Notes: generated from the letters alone by a model not told the origin. A DNA stretch of 64,000 nucleotides from Bacillus australimaris (GCF_001307105.1 NZ_LGYN01000027.1:1-64000), one strand, 5' to 3'; counted from the stretch's first letter, positions 33,947 through 43,875 are shown. Numbers and translations: made by a program.

Positions 33947-34822
33947 ATGAAAGCCAAGCCGTCATTGATTCATAAAAAGCTTGTAGGCGGAATGATTGCA
34001 GCAGGTCTGATTTTTTATGCTTTCACCGCGTACTTGATTTATGTTGCGTTTCAGCTGACAGGACAATATTTAGAGCAGCAGTCTTCTCCTAAAACCGTTT
34101 TAACGGAGGGACTCAATAAGCAAGTCTATGAACATATTAGAATTTACTATGCAGAGGAAGAGGAACCTTTTGTTGATCTGACAATTGAGGCCGTGAAACA
34201 GGCAGAAAAAAGGACAACGTCAGTGTTTCAGTTTGAAACTGACAAACCTTTAGACATTATTTATTTTGATGATAAAAAGACGATCGAACAATTTGCTGGA
34301 ATCAAGCATATTACGGGTTTCTACTCTGATCATGATCAAATGATTGGGTTATATCCAGATAAACGGGAAGCTTTATTGCAGAAAGAGACACTGCCTTTAT
34401 ACTTTTTCAACACATTATTCATTCATGAGTATACTCATTTTATTTTCTATGAAAAAGTTCATTCATACGAGGTGTCTCCGGTCATCTTTCCTCTTTGGTT
34501 CCATGAAGGCACAGCAGAATGGACGGCCTATGACGTATTAAATGCGACGTCTGAACGGTTCGACGTCGTCCCGTTTCAATCACTTCATTCTGATCAAGAC
34601 TGGCAGGAATCTCGGATGACGTATGAGACAGATGTTTATTTGCAAAGCTATTATATGATCTATGAGCTGGTGCAGCTTTACGGACGAGACATCATCCATG
34701 AGATCATGGAGGAAACAGCGAAAACGGGTCAATTTGCTAGTGGCTTTGAGCAGGCGACGGGGGAGCAGCTCTCAGATTTTGAAGAACAGTTTAACAGGGT
34801 GTATCAAAGAAAAAACGGCTGA
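33947..34822 (+). CDS. Membrane-anchored gluzincin (peptidase MA-like) protein
   Basis: 291 residues from ATG 33947 (GGTGGGGAG close upstream); ATG 33926 with AGAGG would add seven residues and is nearly as good. One N-terminal helix (about 14-36) puts the catalytic part outside. The zinc site is HEYTH at residues 160-164 with the third ligand Glu in WFHEGTAEW, the gluzincin pattern. Probably a secreted-side metallopeptidase; the substrate is unknown. It lies among spore genes (yhcN before, yhcQ after), so a sporulation role is possible. Confidence 0.83.
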   Translation: MKAKPSLIHKKLVGGMIAAGLIFYAFTAYLIYVAFQLTGQYLEQQSSPKTVLTEGLNKQVYEHIRIYYAEEEEPFVDLTIEAVKQAEKRTTSVFQFETDKPLDIIYFDDKKTIEQFAGIKHITGFYSDHDQMIGLYPDKREALLQKETLPLYFFNTLFIHEYTHFIFYEKVHSYEVSPVIFPLWFHEGTAEWTAYDVLNATSERFDVVPFQSLHSDQDWQESRMTYETDVYLQSYYMIYELVQLYGRDIIHEIMEETAKTGQFASGFEQATGEQLSDFEEQFNRVYQRKNG

Positions 34823-34850
34823 CCAGAGAAGGAGGTCAGCCGTTTTTTTA
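34810..34850. terminator. Bidirectional terminator
   Basis: AAAACGGCTGACC and GGTCAGCCGTTTT pair around AGAGAAGGA, with T run, between the gluzincin gene and convergent yhcQ. Confidence 0.93.
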
Positions 34851-35492
34851 ATGAAGAGGCTTTTGTTGATCGGACTTGCTTGGCGGCATTTGAACTTGCC
34901 CTTGAAGCGGTGCGAAAGCTGACGTCATGGCTGTCATATCTTGTTTGGAAAGCTGAGGAACTTGATAGTAGCTATGTTTGTTTTGATACAAGAAAATTTC
35001 ATACGCCATTTCAATAAAGTTCGGAATTTGCGCAGCAAGTACACGTCTGACAACAGGATTTGTAACTTCTAATGCGGACATAGAAAGTAACCCAGCGTGT
35101 GATTTGACTAGGCTGAGCATATGTCCTGTGATGCCTAAGTCTTTTACATCCTGTAGTGACTGGTTCGGCTTTTTAGGCTGAGAAGGTTTGATTCCGTATG
35201 TCACTTGTGTGTGTTCTTTCATCATATAAGTAGCTGTTTCTTCACTAGGCTTTTGTCCAGTAGAAAAACAATCTACAGTGACATTGTACTGAGACAAAAC
35301 GAATTGATATTGTCGATCCAGGATGTCGGATAATGCAGGGTCTTGAATAAATTGCCGCAAAATCATATATTGATCCAAAATATTAATCGTGCCGGCTAAA
35401 ATTTCATGTAAATCGAATAACTCATGCCCGCCATGGTTGAGCTCAGGCTGCGGAGCGCTTCCTTGAAACAATGGTTGCTGATCGTTTTGCAT
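34848..35492 (-). CDS. yhcQ: Spore coat protein YhcQ (CotF-like)
   Basis: 214 residues. CotF-family helical bundle: LHEILAGTINILDQYMILRQFIQDPAL, then the second conserved region with NKHSYYQVPQL at the C-terminal end. Gln/Pro-rich ends (MQNDQQPLFQGSAPQPE and PPSKSDQQKPLH). YhcQ is expressed in the forespore and located in spores. ATG preceded by AGGAGGA. Confidence 0.92.
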   Translation of the reverse strand: MQNDQQPLFQGSAPQPELNHGGHELFDLHEILAGTINILDQYMILRQFIQDPALSDILDRQYQFVLSQYNVTVDCFSTGQKPSEETATYMMKEHTQVTYGIKPSQPKKPNQSLQDVKDLGITGHMLSLVKSHAGLLSMSALEVTNPVVRRVLAAQIPNFIEMAYEIFLYQNKHSYYQVPQLSKQDMTAMTSAFAPLQGQVQMPPSKSDQQKPLH

Positions 35493-35637
35493 TGAAGAGT
35501 CCTCCTTCTATTTATACAATCTGTTTTAATGTGAGGATATTTTCCTTTTTTTATGCAAAAAACATTATTTACAATTAGAGGGTTTTCTTCCTTTTTGTCG
35601 AAAAAAAGTATCAGACGAATGAACATGGGGGTACCAG

Positions 35638-38600
35638 ATGCAGGACAAAATCATTAATCGTTTGATAGAAGACGAACATGTGCAGGCACCAGTGATTGGC
35701 ATCGGTGTTTCGCCGTTTGAACAGCATCATCTTGAGGCTTTTTTTCAATCGTTTCCACATGATTTAAATGCCTCTTTTATTGTTGTGCAAAATCATGTGA
35801 CAGGCGATTGTATAACAGATTTTGAAGCACTTGTTTTACCGATTGGCTACCGGGCAAAAACGATTAAACATGGTGAGAAAGTCATGAAGAAGACGATCTA
35901 TTTTTGTCCGCAGCATGCGTTTGTGACGTTAACAGAAGATTATCGGCTACATGTCTCAGAGCCGCTACCACCAAACAAGGCATGCTCTGTCAACTCGCTT
36001 TTTCAGTCGCTTGCCAGCGTTCAAAAGGAAGAGGCGTTTGCGATCTTTTTTCAAAAAGGTCATTGTGTGGGGAGTGGCTTGCTTCAGTTGGTTGAGCAAG
36101 GTGGTACCGCCTTATCGTGCAGCGAGATAGAGAGTGGTTTTGACAGCATGTATCATCACACATTCAAAGATCCATCCACCCTTGCGGCGTATATCGCCAA
36201 TCTCATCAATATCCCGCATATTGATGAGACAGATCCAGTTTTACTAAGAATCATTGAACGTCTTGAAATGTATAAAGGTATTGCCTTTTCAGCCTATGAA
36301 AAGAAAAGGATGCTATCTGTCATTCAAAAACGAATGCGAAGTGCAAAGCAACCAATGTCATTATTATCAGAGTACGATCGTTTATTAGAAAGAGAACCAG
36401 ATGAGCTTGATCGTCTGCACGTCCATCTTCTAAGCGGCACGACTTCATTTTTTAGAGATATGGAGGCATTTCGTGTATGTGAACATAAGATCATACCGTC
36501 AATTATTGAACATTCAATGGAAAACGGGAAATCTCGATGCCGTGTTTGGATTGCGGGATGCTCCACTGGAGAAGAAGCCTATTCTTTTACGATTTTATTT
36601 TTAGAAGAAATGAAGCGAAGAGATGTGTCCATTGAACTTCAAGTCTTTGCGACAGATATCAACCGAAAAGCCATTCAAATAGCTAGTAAAGGTCTTTACT
36701 CGAGAGAGTCTATGGCAAGCATGCCGGAAAAATGGCGTGCGCGATATTTCGACAAAAAAGGTGACGCTTTTATTGTGAAGCAGTCGCTTAGAAAACATAT
36801 TGTTTTTGCTCCTCACAATTTATTGATAGATTCACCTTTTATCCACCTCGATTTTATCAGTTGCCGAAATGTTCTGATGTACTTTCAGCCAGAAGTACAA
36901 AAACGAGTATTATCCCGATTCCAATATGCTTTAAAAGATCAAGGAATGTTGATATTAGGGCCTAATGAAACGATTCCCAATATCCCTCGTTTGTTTCAAT
37001 TGTTCAATGAAAAGTGGAACATTTACACCCATTCCAGTGTTCCTAAAAACAATGTCCATTGGGCACGAGACACTCGTGATGCAGAGTTAAAAGAGCGAGC
37101 CGCACAATATATGCAAGAAGTGAGCGAGGGTTATGACGCATGCATGGTGATCAATGATTGTGACAAGATCCTGGCGATATCAAATGGGGCCTATTCTTTC
37201 TTAGATCATACAGAAGTGTCAGATCAGTCATGTGAATATGTGACACCTGATTATATGAAAGAGATGTTGAGTCAAACCTTTCAAAAGGTGTGGACAGACG
37301 AGACAGAGGTTGTGTTTCAGCATGTCCTCATTTCGGAAAAAGGCAAAAAGCAGTATGCGGATTTTACCGTAAAGAGTTTTGATCGCCGTTTTAAAGGAGT
37401 ATACGTCATTCTCATTCGAATGAATGAGAGAGGAAAAAATCAAAAGAACGGCAGGGGCAAAGGGATGTCAGATCAGAATTCAGTCTATCAGCAGCGTATT
37501 GTCGATTTAGAAAATGAACTCAATGAAGTCAAACAAAAGGAGCAGGAGGCAAGGGCGCAATTAAAAGCGAAAAACACACAAATAGCGGAGCTTGAGAAAA
37601 AACACGAACATTTTATTAATATCATAAACAACTTAAAGGTGACAAGAGAAGAACTGTACAGACCTTCAGTCAAGCCAGAGCTTGCGACGTTGTTTGTGGA
37701 TCGGGATATGAACATTCGTTATTACACTCCCGCAGCCTCTACTTTATTTACTTCAGCTCAAATAAGGCACCAGCAATCCTTCCAGTTGATGGCTAAGAAG
37801 CTTACAGAGGAAACGCTCTATCATGATATACAAGCCGTCATTTCAGACAGACGTGTCATCGAACGAGAAATTGAAACGAATGAAGGAGAGCAATTCACCG
37901 TCCATATCACACCTATCTTTGATCAGGATCAAGAGGGAGCGGTGATGACATGGGTTAAAATGACGGAAATGATGAAAATCAAACAGTCGCTCCATCTGGC
38001 GGTCACAGCACTGGATAACAGCCATATTCACATTGTGGTTGCAACTGAGGAAGGGACCATCCAATGTGTGAATCAGCGTTTTTGCCAGTTTGTACAGCAG
38101 CATGAGTATGACCTGATCGGCAAAGATATTTTTTCTGTCTATCATTCGTTATGTCAATGCGATGATTTAGCGGAGCAATGGGACGTTTGTTTACGAGAAG
38201 GCAGCTGGACAGGTGAGATGTACTTTCAGGATGTATCAGGCCGTGAACGATGGGAGAGAGTCTCTTTACATCGAATTGATGATCCTGACAAAATGCAATC
38301 GACCGTGATGCGTATTTCAGAGGATATTACCAATCAAAAGCAGTCAGAGAAGATGCTGATGAAGTCAGAAATGCTGTCCGCAGTTGGTCAGCTTGCAGCC
38401 GGCATCGCTCATGAGATAAGAAACCCGCTGACGTCGTTAAAGGGATTTTTACAGCTGATGATTCAAAGCAAGAAATATCAGAAGGATTATGCAGATGTGA
38501 TGATGTCTGAGTTTAATCGGCTTGAGGCCATTATTAACGAATTCCTCGTGCTTTCTAGAAGCAAATCAGTGAAATTTGAGCCGGTGCATGTCAATCTGCT

Positions 38601-39018
38601 GCTCGAAGAGGTCATCATGGTTGTTGAATCACAGGCGGTTTTAAAAGGTGTGTCCATTCAGAAGAATTTGTCTCCGTCTCTGCCAAACATTCAAGGTATA
38701 CCGAATGAATTGAAACAAGTCTTCTTAAACATCCTTAAAAATGGAATTGAAGCGATGGATGGTGTGACAGGTGTTATTCATGTCACATCAGTATTGGAAC
38801 ATGACCAAATAATGCTGATCTTTGAAGATCAAGGAAAGGGCATACCAGAAGACGAAATAGGAAAACTGGGTGAGCCTTTTTATACAACGAAAGAAAAAGG
38901 AACAGGACTTGGATTAATGATGACGATTAAAATCATTGAAAGCCACGGCGGCAGTATTCGTTTTGAAAGCAAAAGCTTTGAGGGAACACGAGTGATTATT
39001 ACGTTTCCAGTGAGTTGA
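35638..39018 (+). CDS. Degenerate CheB / CheR / PAS / histidine kinase fusion
   Basis: 1126 residues, ATG after GGGGG. Order: a CheB methylesterase-like region (about 18-190) with altered catalytic motifs (GIGVSPFEQ for the usual GASAGG, VQNHV for VQH, QKGHCVGSG for the Asp motif), so probably inactive. A CheR domain (about 210-490) with SGTTSFFRD (266-274) and SAM-binding IAGCSTGEEAYS (305-316). A PAS-like segment, a coiled coil (about 620-675), two more PAS segments, and a HisKA/HATPase kinase with His925 in GIAHEIRNP, N-box and GTGLGL. No membrane helix and no receiver domain. The kinase resembles sporulation kinases (GIAHEIRNPLTSLKGFLQL), so it may feed the Spo0 phosphorelay, which is inference. 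Confidence 0.9.
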   Translation: MQDKIINRLIEDEHVQAPVIGIGVSPFEQHHLEAFFQSFPHDLNASFIVVQNHVTGDCITDFEALVLPIGYRAKTIKHGEKVMKKTIYFCPQHAFVTLTEDYRLHVSEPLPPNKACSVNSLFQSLASVQKEEAFAIFFQKGHCVGSGLLQLVEQGGTALSCSEIESGFDSMYHHTFKDPSTLAAYIANLINIPHIDETDPVLLRIIERLEMYKGIAFSAYEKKRMLSVIQKRMRSAKQPMSLLSEYDRLLEREPDELDRLHVHLLSGTTSFFRDMEAFRVCEHKIIPSIIEHSMENGKSRCRVWIAGCSTGEEAYSFTILFLEEMKRRDVSIELQVFATDINRKAIQIASKGLYSRESMASMPEKWRARYFDKKGDAFIVKQSLRKHIVFAPHNLLIDSPFIHLDFISCRNVLMYFQPEVQKRVLSRFQYALKDQGMLILGPNETIPNIPRLFQLFNEKWNIYTHSSVPKNNVHWARDTRDAELKERAAQYMQEVSEGYDACMVINDCDKILAISNGAYSFLDHTEVSDQSCEYVTPDYMKEMLSQTFQKVWTDETEVVFQHVLISEKGKKQYADFTVKSFDRRFKGVYVILIRMNERGKNQKNGRGKGMSDQNSVYQQRIVDLENELNEVKQKEQEARAQLKAKNTQIAELEKKHEHFINIINNLKVTREELYRPSVKPELATLFVDRDMNIRYYTPAASTLFTSAQIRHQQSFQLMAKKLTEETLYHDIQAVISDRRVIEREIETNEGEQFTVHITPIFDQDQEGAVMTWVKMTEMMKIKQSLHLAVTALDNSHIHIVVATEEGTIQCVNQRFCQFVQQHEYDLIGKDIFSVYHSLCQCDDLAEQWDVCLREGSWTGEMYFQDVSGRERWERVSLHRIDDPDKMQSTVMRISEDITNQKQSEKMLMKSEMLSAVGQLAAGIAHEIRNPLTSLKGFLQLMIQSKKYQKDYADVMMSEFNRLEAIINEFLVLSRSKSVKFEPVHVNLLLEEVIMVVESQAVLKGVSIQKNLSPSLPNIQGIPNELKQVFLNILKNGIEAMDGVTGVIHVTSVLEHDQIMLIFEDQGKGIPEDEIGKLGEPFYTTKEKGTGLGLMMTIKIIESHGGSIRFESKSFEGTRVIITFPVS

Positions 39019-39105
39019 AAGAGATAAGTTTTACAAGAAATCCATCCACCGTCAATATTTACTTAGTACACTATGAGAGATGAAGCTCGGAAGGAGAGAA
39101 GTCTA

Positions 39106-42009
39106 ATGAAACGTGTTCGGTCCATTCGCATGATGTGTTGTTTAGTTTTGGTGATCTTTAGTCTGCAATCCTTACTGCCTGGCATGATCTCAGCTGATCA
39201 AATCAGTGCGTCTGAAAAGAAGGAAATGGTATGGAAACAAAAGAAGCCAATGAACATCAAGAAAGCCCGTCAGTTGATCGGAGAGACGGTGACGGTGAGT
39301 GGAATTGTGACAGCAGATCAAGCTGCTATAGGCAATGGGAAACTGTCAACTTACATTCAAGACAAATCTGCTGGAATCAATATTTATTCAGCACAGCCGG
39401 ACAACTTTCCAGAACTAAAAGCAGGTATGAAGGTGACAGTAACGGGGAAGATCACGACTTATAAAGGACTGATCGAAATTGTGCCGAATCAAGACGCCCT
39501 GAAGGTAGATGCTGTCAATCAAACCTTGCCAAAGCCAAAGCGAGTTTCCGTGAAACAACTAGAAACGGATCAGGCACGTAAACATGAAGGCAAACTTGTG
39601 AAGGTCAAAGGCTATGTTGAATCAAAACCAGAGCAGCCGGCTGGCGGTGGATACAATGTAGTGATCATTGATAAAAAGTATCATAGTACCATTCTTAGAG
39701 TGATGGTGGATACAAGTGCCATTGATGAAGTAAAGGCAGGGAAATGGTATGAGTTCACAGGGCTGTTAAGCAGGTATGATACGCTGCAGTTGCTTCCAAG
39801 ACATAAGGATGATGTCAATCTGTTGAAACACCAGCCAAAGCCGCCAAAAATCAAGAAAGAATACAAGGCAACAGTAGACCGGGTGGTGGATGGAGATACG
39901 ATTCATTTAAAGAAGCCTGTGCTTGGTACAACAAAGGTGCGCTTTGTCAATATGGACACGCCGGAAACGTACCATCAGCCAAAAAATGAATTAGATCAAA
40001 ACCAGCTGCGTTTTGGACAGCAGGCGGCAGACTATTTGAAAACACTTCTTTCAAGCGGCGATACAGTCACATTAAAGATTGGTCCTGAAGCGAAGGATGG
40101 CTACGGACGTCTTTTAGCTCAAGTCAGAACCAAAAAAGGGATCAATACGAATTTAGAGCTTGTGAAAAAAGGATATGCCCCTACGTACTTCATATGGCCA
40201 GTTGGAGATGAAAAAGACTATCAAACGTTCCAAAAAGCTGTCAAAGAAGCGAAAGAAAAAGGGCTGGGCATTTGGAATGAAGCGGACCCCTTGCTGGAAC
40301 AGCCGTTTGAATTTAGAGCACGTGAGCAGAAAAAAGGACTGACACGCTATGTTGGTGATTCATCTGCAAAAACCTACGTATCGCCTGACAGCTGGAAAGA
40401 AATCGCTGTGGATAAACGTATCTTTTTTGCTTCCAAAGAAGAAGCAGAAAAGGCTGGTTATCAGCCTGCAGAGGACGCGGGCGATGTCCCATTAACGATT
40501 TTAAGTATGAATGATTTACACGGTAAAATTGATCAAGAATACGAGCTGGATCTAAAAGGTGATGGCAATAAAGGGACATACGGACGGATGGATTACGTCG
40601 CGGCTTATATGAAACAAAAACAAGCGGCATACAAAAATACAATCACGGTTCATGCCGGAGATATGATTGGCGGGAGCTCTCCAATCTCTTCTCTTCTACA
40701 GGATGAACCAACGGTAGAACTCATGGAGAACATTGGCTTTGATGTTGGTACGGTCGGCAACCATGAATTTGATGAAGGGGTGGACGAGCTATTACGTATC
40801 ATAAATGGCGGAGAACATCCTAAAGGCACAAAGGGATATGACGGACAGAACTTTCCGCTCGTTTGTGCAAACTGTGAATACAAAGATACAGGCAAACCGC
40901 TTTTACCTGCTTATGAAATCATGGATGTAGAAGGAATCCCAGTTGCATTTATCGGTGTTGTGACTAAATCAGCCGCAGGAATGGTGATGCCAGAAGGGAT
41001 TAAAGACATTCAGTTTACAGATGAAGTCAAAGCCGTAAATGAAGCCACGAAGGAATTAAAACAAAAAGGGGTCAAGGCCATCGCAGTATTAGCTCATATG
41101 ACTGCCTCCCAAAATGGAGATACCATCACAGGAGAGAGTGCGAAGCTTGCCAAAGAAGGCGACGATGAAATTGATGTCATCTTTGCAGGGCATAATCATG
41201 AAGTGGTAAACGGAGAGGTCAATGGAAAATTAATTGTTCAAGCCTTTGAATATGGGAAAGCCATTGGTGAAGTCAATGTTACACTTGACCGCAAAACGAA
41301 GGATATAGTCAAAAAGAGTGCAAATATCCAGTATGTAGACCAATCTGGTATTGAAAAAGACAAGGAAGCAGCCGGCATTTTGGCTCATTATGGGAAAGAA
41401 GTTGAGCCGATTATTAGTGAGGTTGTTGGAGAAGCTGGTGTCAAAATGGAAGGCGGCTATTCAAATGATGGAGACACGCCGCTTGGCAACCTGATTGCCG
41501 ATGGGATGAGATATTCAATGAAAAGTGACTTTGCTATGATGAATGGGGGCGGCATTAGGCAAAATCTCGAAAAAGGGCCGATAACGTGGGGAGATCTGTT
41601 TAATATTCAGCCATTCGGCAACGTTTTAGTCAAACTAGAGATTAAAGGAAAAGACTTAGTTGAAATCATTGAAGCGCAAATTTCACCTCAATTTGGACCA
41701 GATTATAGTATTTCGGGCTTTTCATATTCCTATGATCCGGTAACATATAAAGTAGTCGACCTGAAGCTGCCGGATGGTTCAGCCGTTGCTTTCGATCAAT
41801 CGTATACACTCACCGTGAATAACTTCATGGCAACTGCAACTGGTAGTAAATATGCGCCGATAGGCAGGCTTGGGAAAAATCCTGAAACAGGCCCCGAAGA
41901 TTTAGAAGCCACGGTCGATTTTGTGAAAAGCTTTGGGGGAGCTTCCATTGTGTATCAAAAAGAGGGACGAATTCAACAAGCAAAACAAGAAGAAAAAGCA
42001 GCAAGCTGA
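39106..42009 (+). CDS. yhcR: Secreted nuclease/5'-nucleotidase YhcR, sorting signal absent
   Basis: 967 residues from ATG 39106 (AAGGAGA upstream; ATG 39073 is without a site). Signal peptide, OB-fold repeats (about 35-250), a staphylococcal-nuclease domain (about 255-395, with RVVDGDTIHL and VRFVNMDTPET), then a metallophosphoesterase (MNDLHGKI about 465, GNHEFDEG about 552, GHNHEV) and 5'-nucleotidase C-terminal domain (NGGGIRQN). B. subtilis YhcR is a wall-anchored Ca2+-activated nuclease of about 1217 residues ending in an LPDTS-type sorting motif, helix and basic tail. This copy ends in EGRIQQAKQEEKAAS with neither motif nor helix. Confidence 0.93.
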   Translation: MKRVRSIRMMCCLVLVIFSLQSLLPGMISADQISASEKKEMVWKQKKPMNIKKARQLIGETVTVSGIVTADQAAIGNGKLSTYIQDKSAGINIYSAQPDNFPELKAGMKVTVTGKITTYKGLIEIVPNQDALKVDAVNQTLPKPKRVSVKQLETDQARKHEGKLVKVKGYVESKPEQPAGGGYNVVIIDKKYHSTILRVMVDTSAIDEVKAGKWYEFTGLLSRYDTLQLLPRHKDDVNLLKHQPKPPKIKKEYKATVDRVVDGDTIHLKKPVLGTTKVRFVNMDTPETYHQPKNELDQNQLRFGQQAADYLKTLLSSGDTVTLKIGPEAKDGYGRLLAQVRTKKGINTNLELVKKGYAPTYFIWPVGDEKDYQTFQKAVKEAKEKGLGIWNEADPLLEQPFEFRAREQKKGLTRYVGDSSAKTYVSPDSWKEIAVDKRIFFASKEEAEKAGYQPAEDAGDVPLTILSMNDLHGKIDQEYELDLKGDGNKGTYGRMDYVAAYMKQKQAAYKNTITVHAGDMIGGSSPISSLLQDEPTVELMENIGFDVGTVGNHEFDEGVDELLRIINGGEHPKGTKGYDGQNFPLVCANCEYKDTGKPLLPAYEIMDVEGIPVAFIGVVTKSAAGMVMPEGIKDIQFTDEVKAVNEATKELKQKGVKAIAVLAHMTASQNGDTITGESAKLAKEGDDEIDVIFAGHNHEVVNGEVNGKLIVQAFEYGKAIGEVNVTLDRKTKDIVKKSANIQYVDQSGIEKDKEAAGILAHYGKEVEPIISEVVGEAGVKMEGGYSNDGDTPLGNLIADGMRYSMKSDFAMMNGGGIRQNLEKGPITWGDLFNIQPFGNVLVKLEIKGKDLVEIIEAQISPQFGPDYSISGFSYSYDPVTYKVVDLKLPDGSAVAFDQSYTLTVNNFMATATGSKYAPIGRLGKNPETGPEDLEATVDFVKSFGGASIVYQKEGRIQQAKQEEKAAS

Positions 42010-42054
42010 AATCGTATCATCTAAGAGAAATGTAACAGGCAAAGGAGTTTAAGC

Positions 42055-42621
42055 ATGAAAAAGTGGCTTGCACTTACTGTGATGACAGCAGGAATTGTTC
42101 TGCTCGGCTGGGGAATTTGGCAAATCGCCTCTACTCACCTTCAAACGGCACAATCATTAGAAGAAGCGAAGAAGGCGGTGGCTGTTGATCAAGGGATGTC
42201 AAAGAAGAAGTTTGCTCCTGAAATGGGGAAAGCCTCAGGCATCCTGACAATTCCAAAATTAAAGGCTGACTTTCCCATTGTCGAAGGGACAGATGCCGAT
42301 GATCTTGCAAAGGGAGTCGGGCATTACAAAGACAGTTATTACCCTGATCAGAAAGGACAAATCGTCCTATCTGGCCACCGAGACACGGTGTTTCGCCGGA
42401 CAGGTGAGCTGGATATTGGGGATCAGCTGAAAATCACTGTACCGTATGGTGAGTTTGTTTATGAAATCACGCATACGAAAATCGTCGATCAGCATGATAC
42501 ATCCATTATCACTTTGCAGAATGAAAAGGAAGAGCTGGTGTTAACCACATGCTATCCATTTCATTTCGTTGGCAATGCACCAGAGCGGTACATTATTTAT
42601 GCAAAAAGAGCATCTGTCTAA
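42055..42621 (+). CDS. yhcS: Class D sortase YhcS
   Basis: 188 residues, ATG with AAGGAG upstream. N-terminal membrane helix (5-24), then a sortase barrel with catalytic His in SGHRDT, Cys in TTCYPF and Arg in PERYI. Sortase D cleaves LPDTS/A-type signals and links proteins to peptidoglycan. Located 45 bases after yhcR, the operon partner in B. subtilis, although this yhcR lacks a sorting motif. Confidence 0.95.
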   Translation: MKKWLALTVMTAGIVLLGWGIWQIASTHLQTAQSLEEAKKAVAVDQGMSKKKFAPEMGKASGILTIPKLKADFPIVEGTDADDLAKGVGHYKDSYYPDQKGQIVLSGHRDTVFRRTGELDIGDQLKITVPYGEFVYEITHTKIVDQHDTSIITLQNEKEELVLTTCYPFHFVGNAPERYIIYAKRASV

Positions 42622-42628
42622 AGAAAAA

Positions 42629-42854
42629 AGAGCCTGCATGCACAGCAGGCTCTCAGCGTGTAGACAAACCCTCGCATTCGGTGTCAGTCCTGCGTGCCGG
42701 TGCTCACGAATCTCACATTCGCTCTCCTCCAGTACTCGTCCTTCCTAGACTGCAAAGGTTTTCTATTACGCTGAAAAGAAGAAAAAGGGCTAAAATAAAG
42801 ATCATTTTAACCCTTTTTCAATAATCTGAGAGCCTGCATGAACAGCAGGCTCTC
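42629..42854 (+). repeat. Terminator-nested repeat, copy 1
   Basis: A 174-bp element (42655-42828) sits between two near-identical copies of the yhcS terminator hairpin (42629-42654 and 42829-42854, 25 of 26 bases the same). The left copy has no T run; the right copy keeps it. Element ends AGCGTGTAGACAAACC and GGTTTTCTATTACGCT form an imperfect inverted repeat. Beyond the right arm, a second hairpin GGGCTAAAAT/ATTTTAACCC lies at about 42787-42814. Same element at 47805-47976 and 57305-57474. Confidence 0.9.
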
Positions 42855-42858
42855 TTTT

Positions 42859-43767
42859 TTAATGGATGATCATGTCCATGAGCTGAGCCATATCCGCTGG
42901 AAGCGGTGCTTCTATGCTCAGGTGCTCACCTGTAAAAGGATGCTTCATGTCTACTTGTTTGGCATGAAGGGCACATCTGTTGATATATTCACGAACACCG
43001 CCATATAATGTATCTCCGGCTAAAGGATGACCGAGACTGCTAAGGTGAACGCGAATTTGATGCGTTCTTCCAGTCTCTAATTGCAGCTGGACGGCTGTCA
43101 TTTGCAGACGTTTATTCATATCCATGACCTGAAAATGAGTCACAGCATGTTGTCCATTAGGGGAGATTCTCCGTCTGACCGCATGGTGCTTGTCACGGCC
43201 GATCGCCGCATTGATAACGCCTTTCTTTTTCTTGAAAAGTCCGTCTGCGATGGCAATGTATGTTCGTCTGATCGTTTTTTTAGAAAGCATTTGATCAAGC
43301 ACTGCATGCGCTAATCTGTGTTTAGCAAAAATGACAGTGCCGCTTGTGTCTTGATCCAGCCTATGGATATGTCTTACCCGCTTTTCCTCTCCATTTGCTT
43401 GAAAATGGAAGGCCACAAGGTTAGCCAGTGTGCCCGTTTGTCCCTCTTCATTCGGATGCGTTGGTCGTCCAGCAGGTTTTTGCACAATTAATAAGTGCTC
43501 GTCCTCAAAAAGCACCTCTAATTCACCGTATTCTGGTGTCACATCACTTTCTTCCGTTTCAAATAAATCAATCAGGACTTGATCGCCTGTACTGACTTTG
43601 GCTGCGTGATGGGCAGGCTTTTGATTTAAACGTATTTTTTGATTCTCCATCCAAAAATGGATAATTGGCTTTGAGGCAGACACGGCTGTTTTTAAAAAAT
43701 GACTCAGTGAAGTGTCATGCTGCTGCTCACCTACTTTTAGTGAGAGCGTGTGTCCTTTCATGATCAT
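42859..43767 (-). CDS. yhcT: RluA/RluD-type pseudouridine synthase YhcT
   Basis: 302 residues. N-terminal S4-like part (to about 75), then the catalytic domain with HRLDQDTSG (catalytic Asp) near residue 130, RTYIAIADG, and the C-terminal motif GRTHQIRVHLSSLGHPLAGDTLYGG. Converts uridines to pseudouridine in rRNA or tRNA; the site is not determined by sequence. ATG with AGAGAGGAAC upstream. Convergent with yhcS. Confidence 0.95.
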   Translation of the reverse strand: MIMKGHTLSLKVGEQQHDTSLSHFLKTAVSASKPIIHFWMENQKIRLNQKPAHHAAKVSTGDQVLIDLFETEESDVTPEYGELEVLFEDEHLLIVQKPAGRPTHPNEEGQTGTLANLVAFHFQANGEEKRVRHIHRLDQDTSGTVIFAKHRLAHAVLDQMLSKKTIRRTYIAIADGLFKKKKGVINAAIGRDKHHAVRRRISPNGQHAVTHFQVMDMNKRLQMTAVQLQLETGRTHQIRVHLSSLGHPLAGDTLYGGVREYINRCALHAKQVDMKHPFTGEHLSIEAPLPADMAQLMDMIIH

Positions 43768-43875
43768 GATATCGTTCCTCTCTTTGGGTATATATAGGAA
43801 ACACTTACCTTGGCGAACGCCTTTTTTTCTGTGCTATTCTGAATGGAGAAATAACGACAGAGAGGTAGATGTCAC

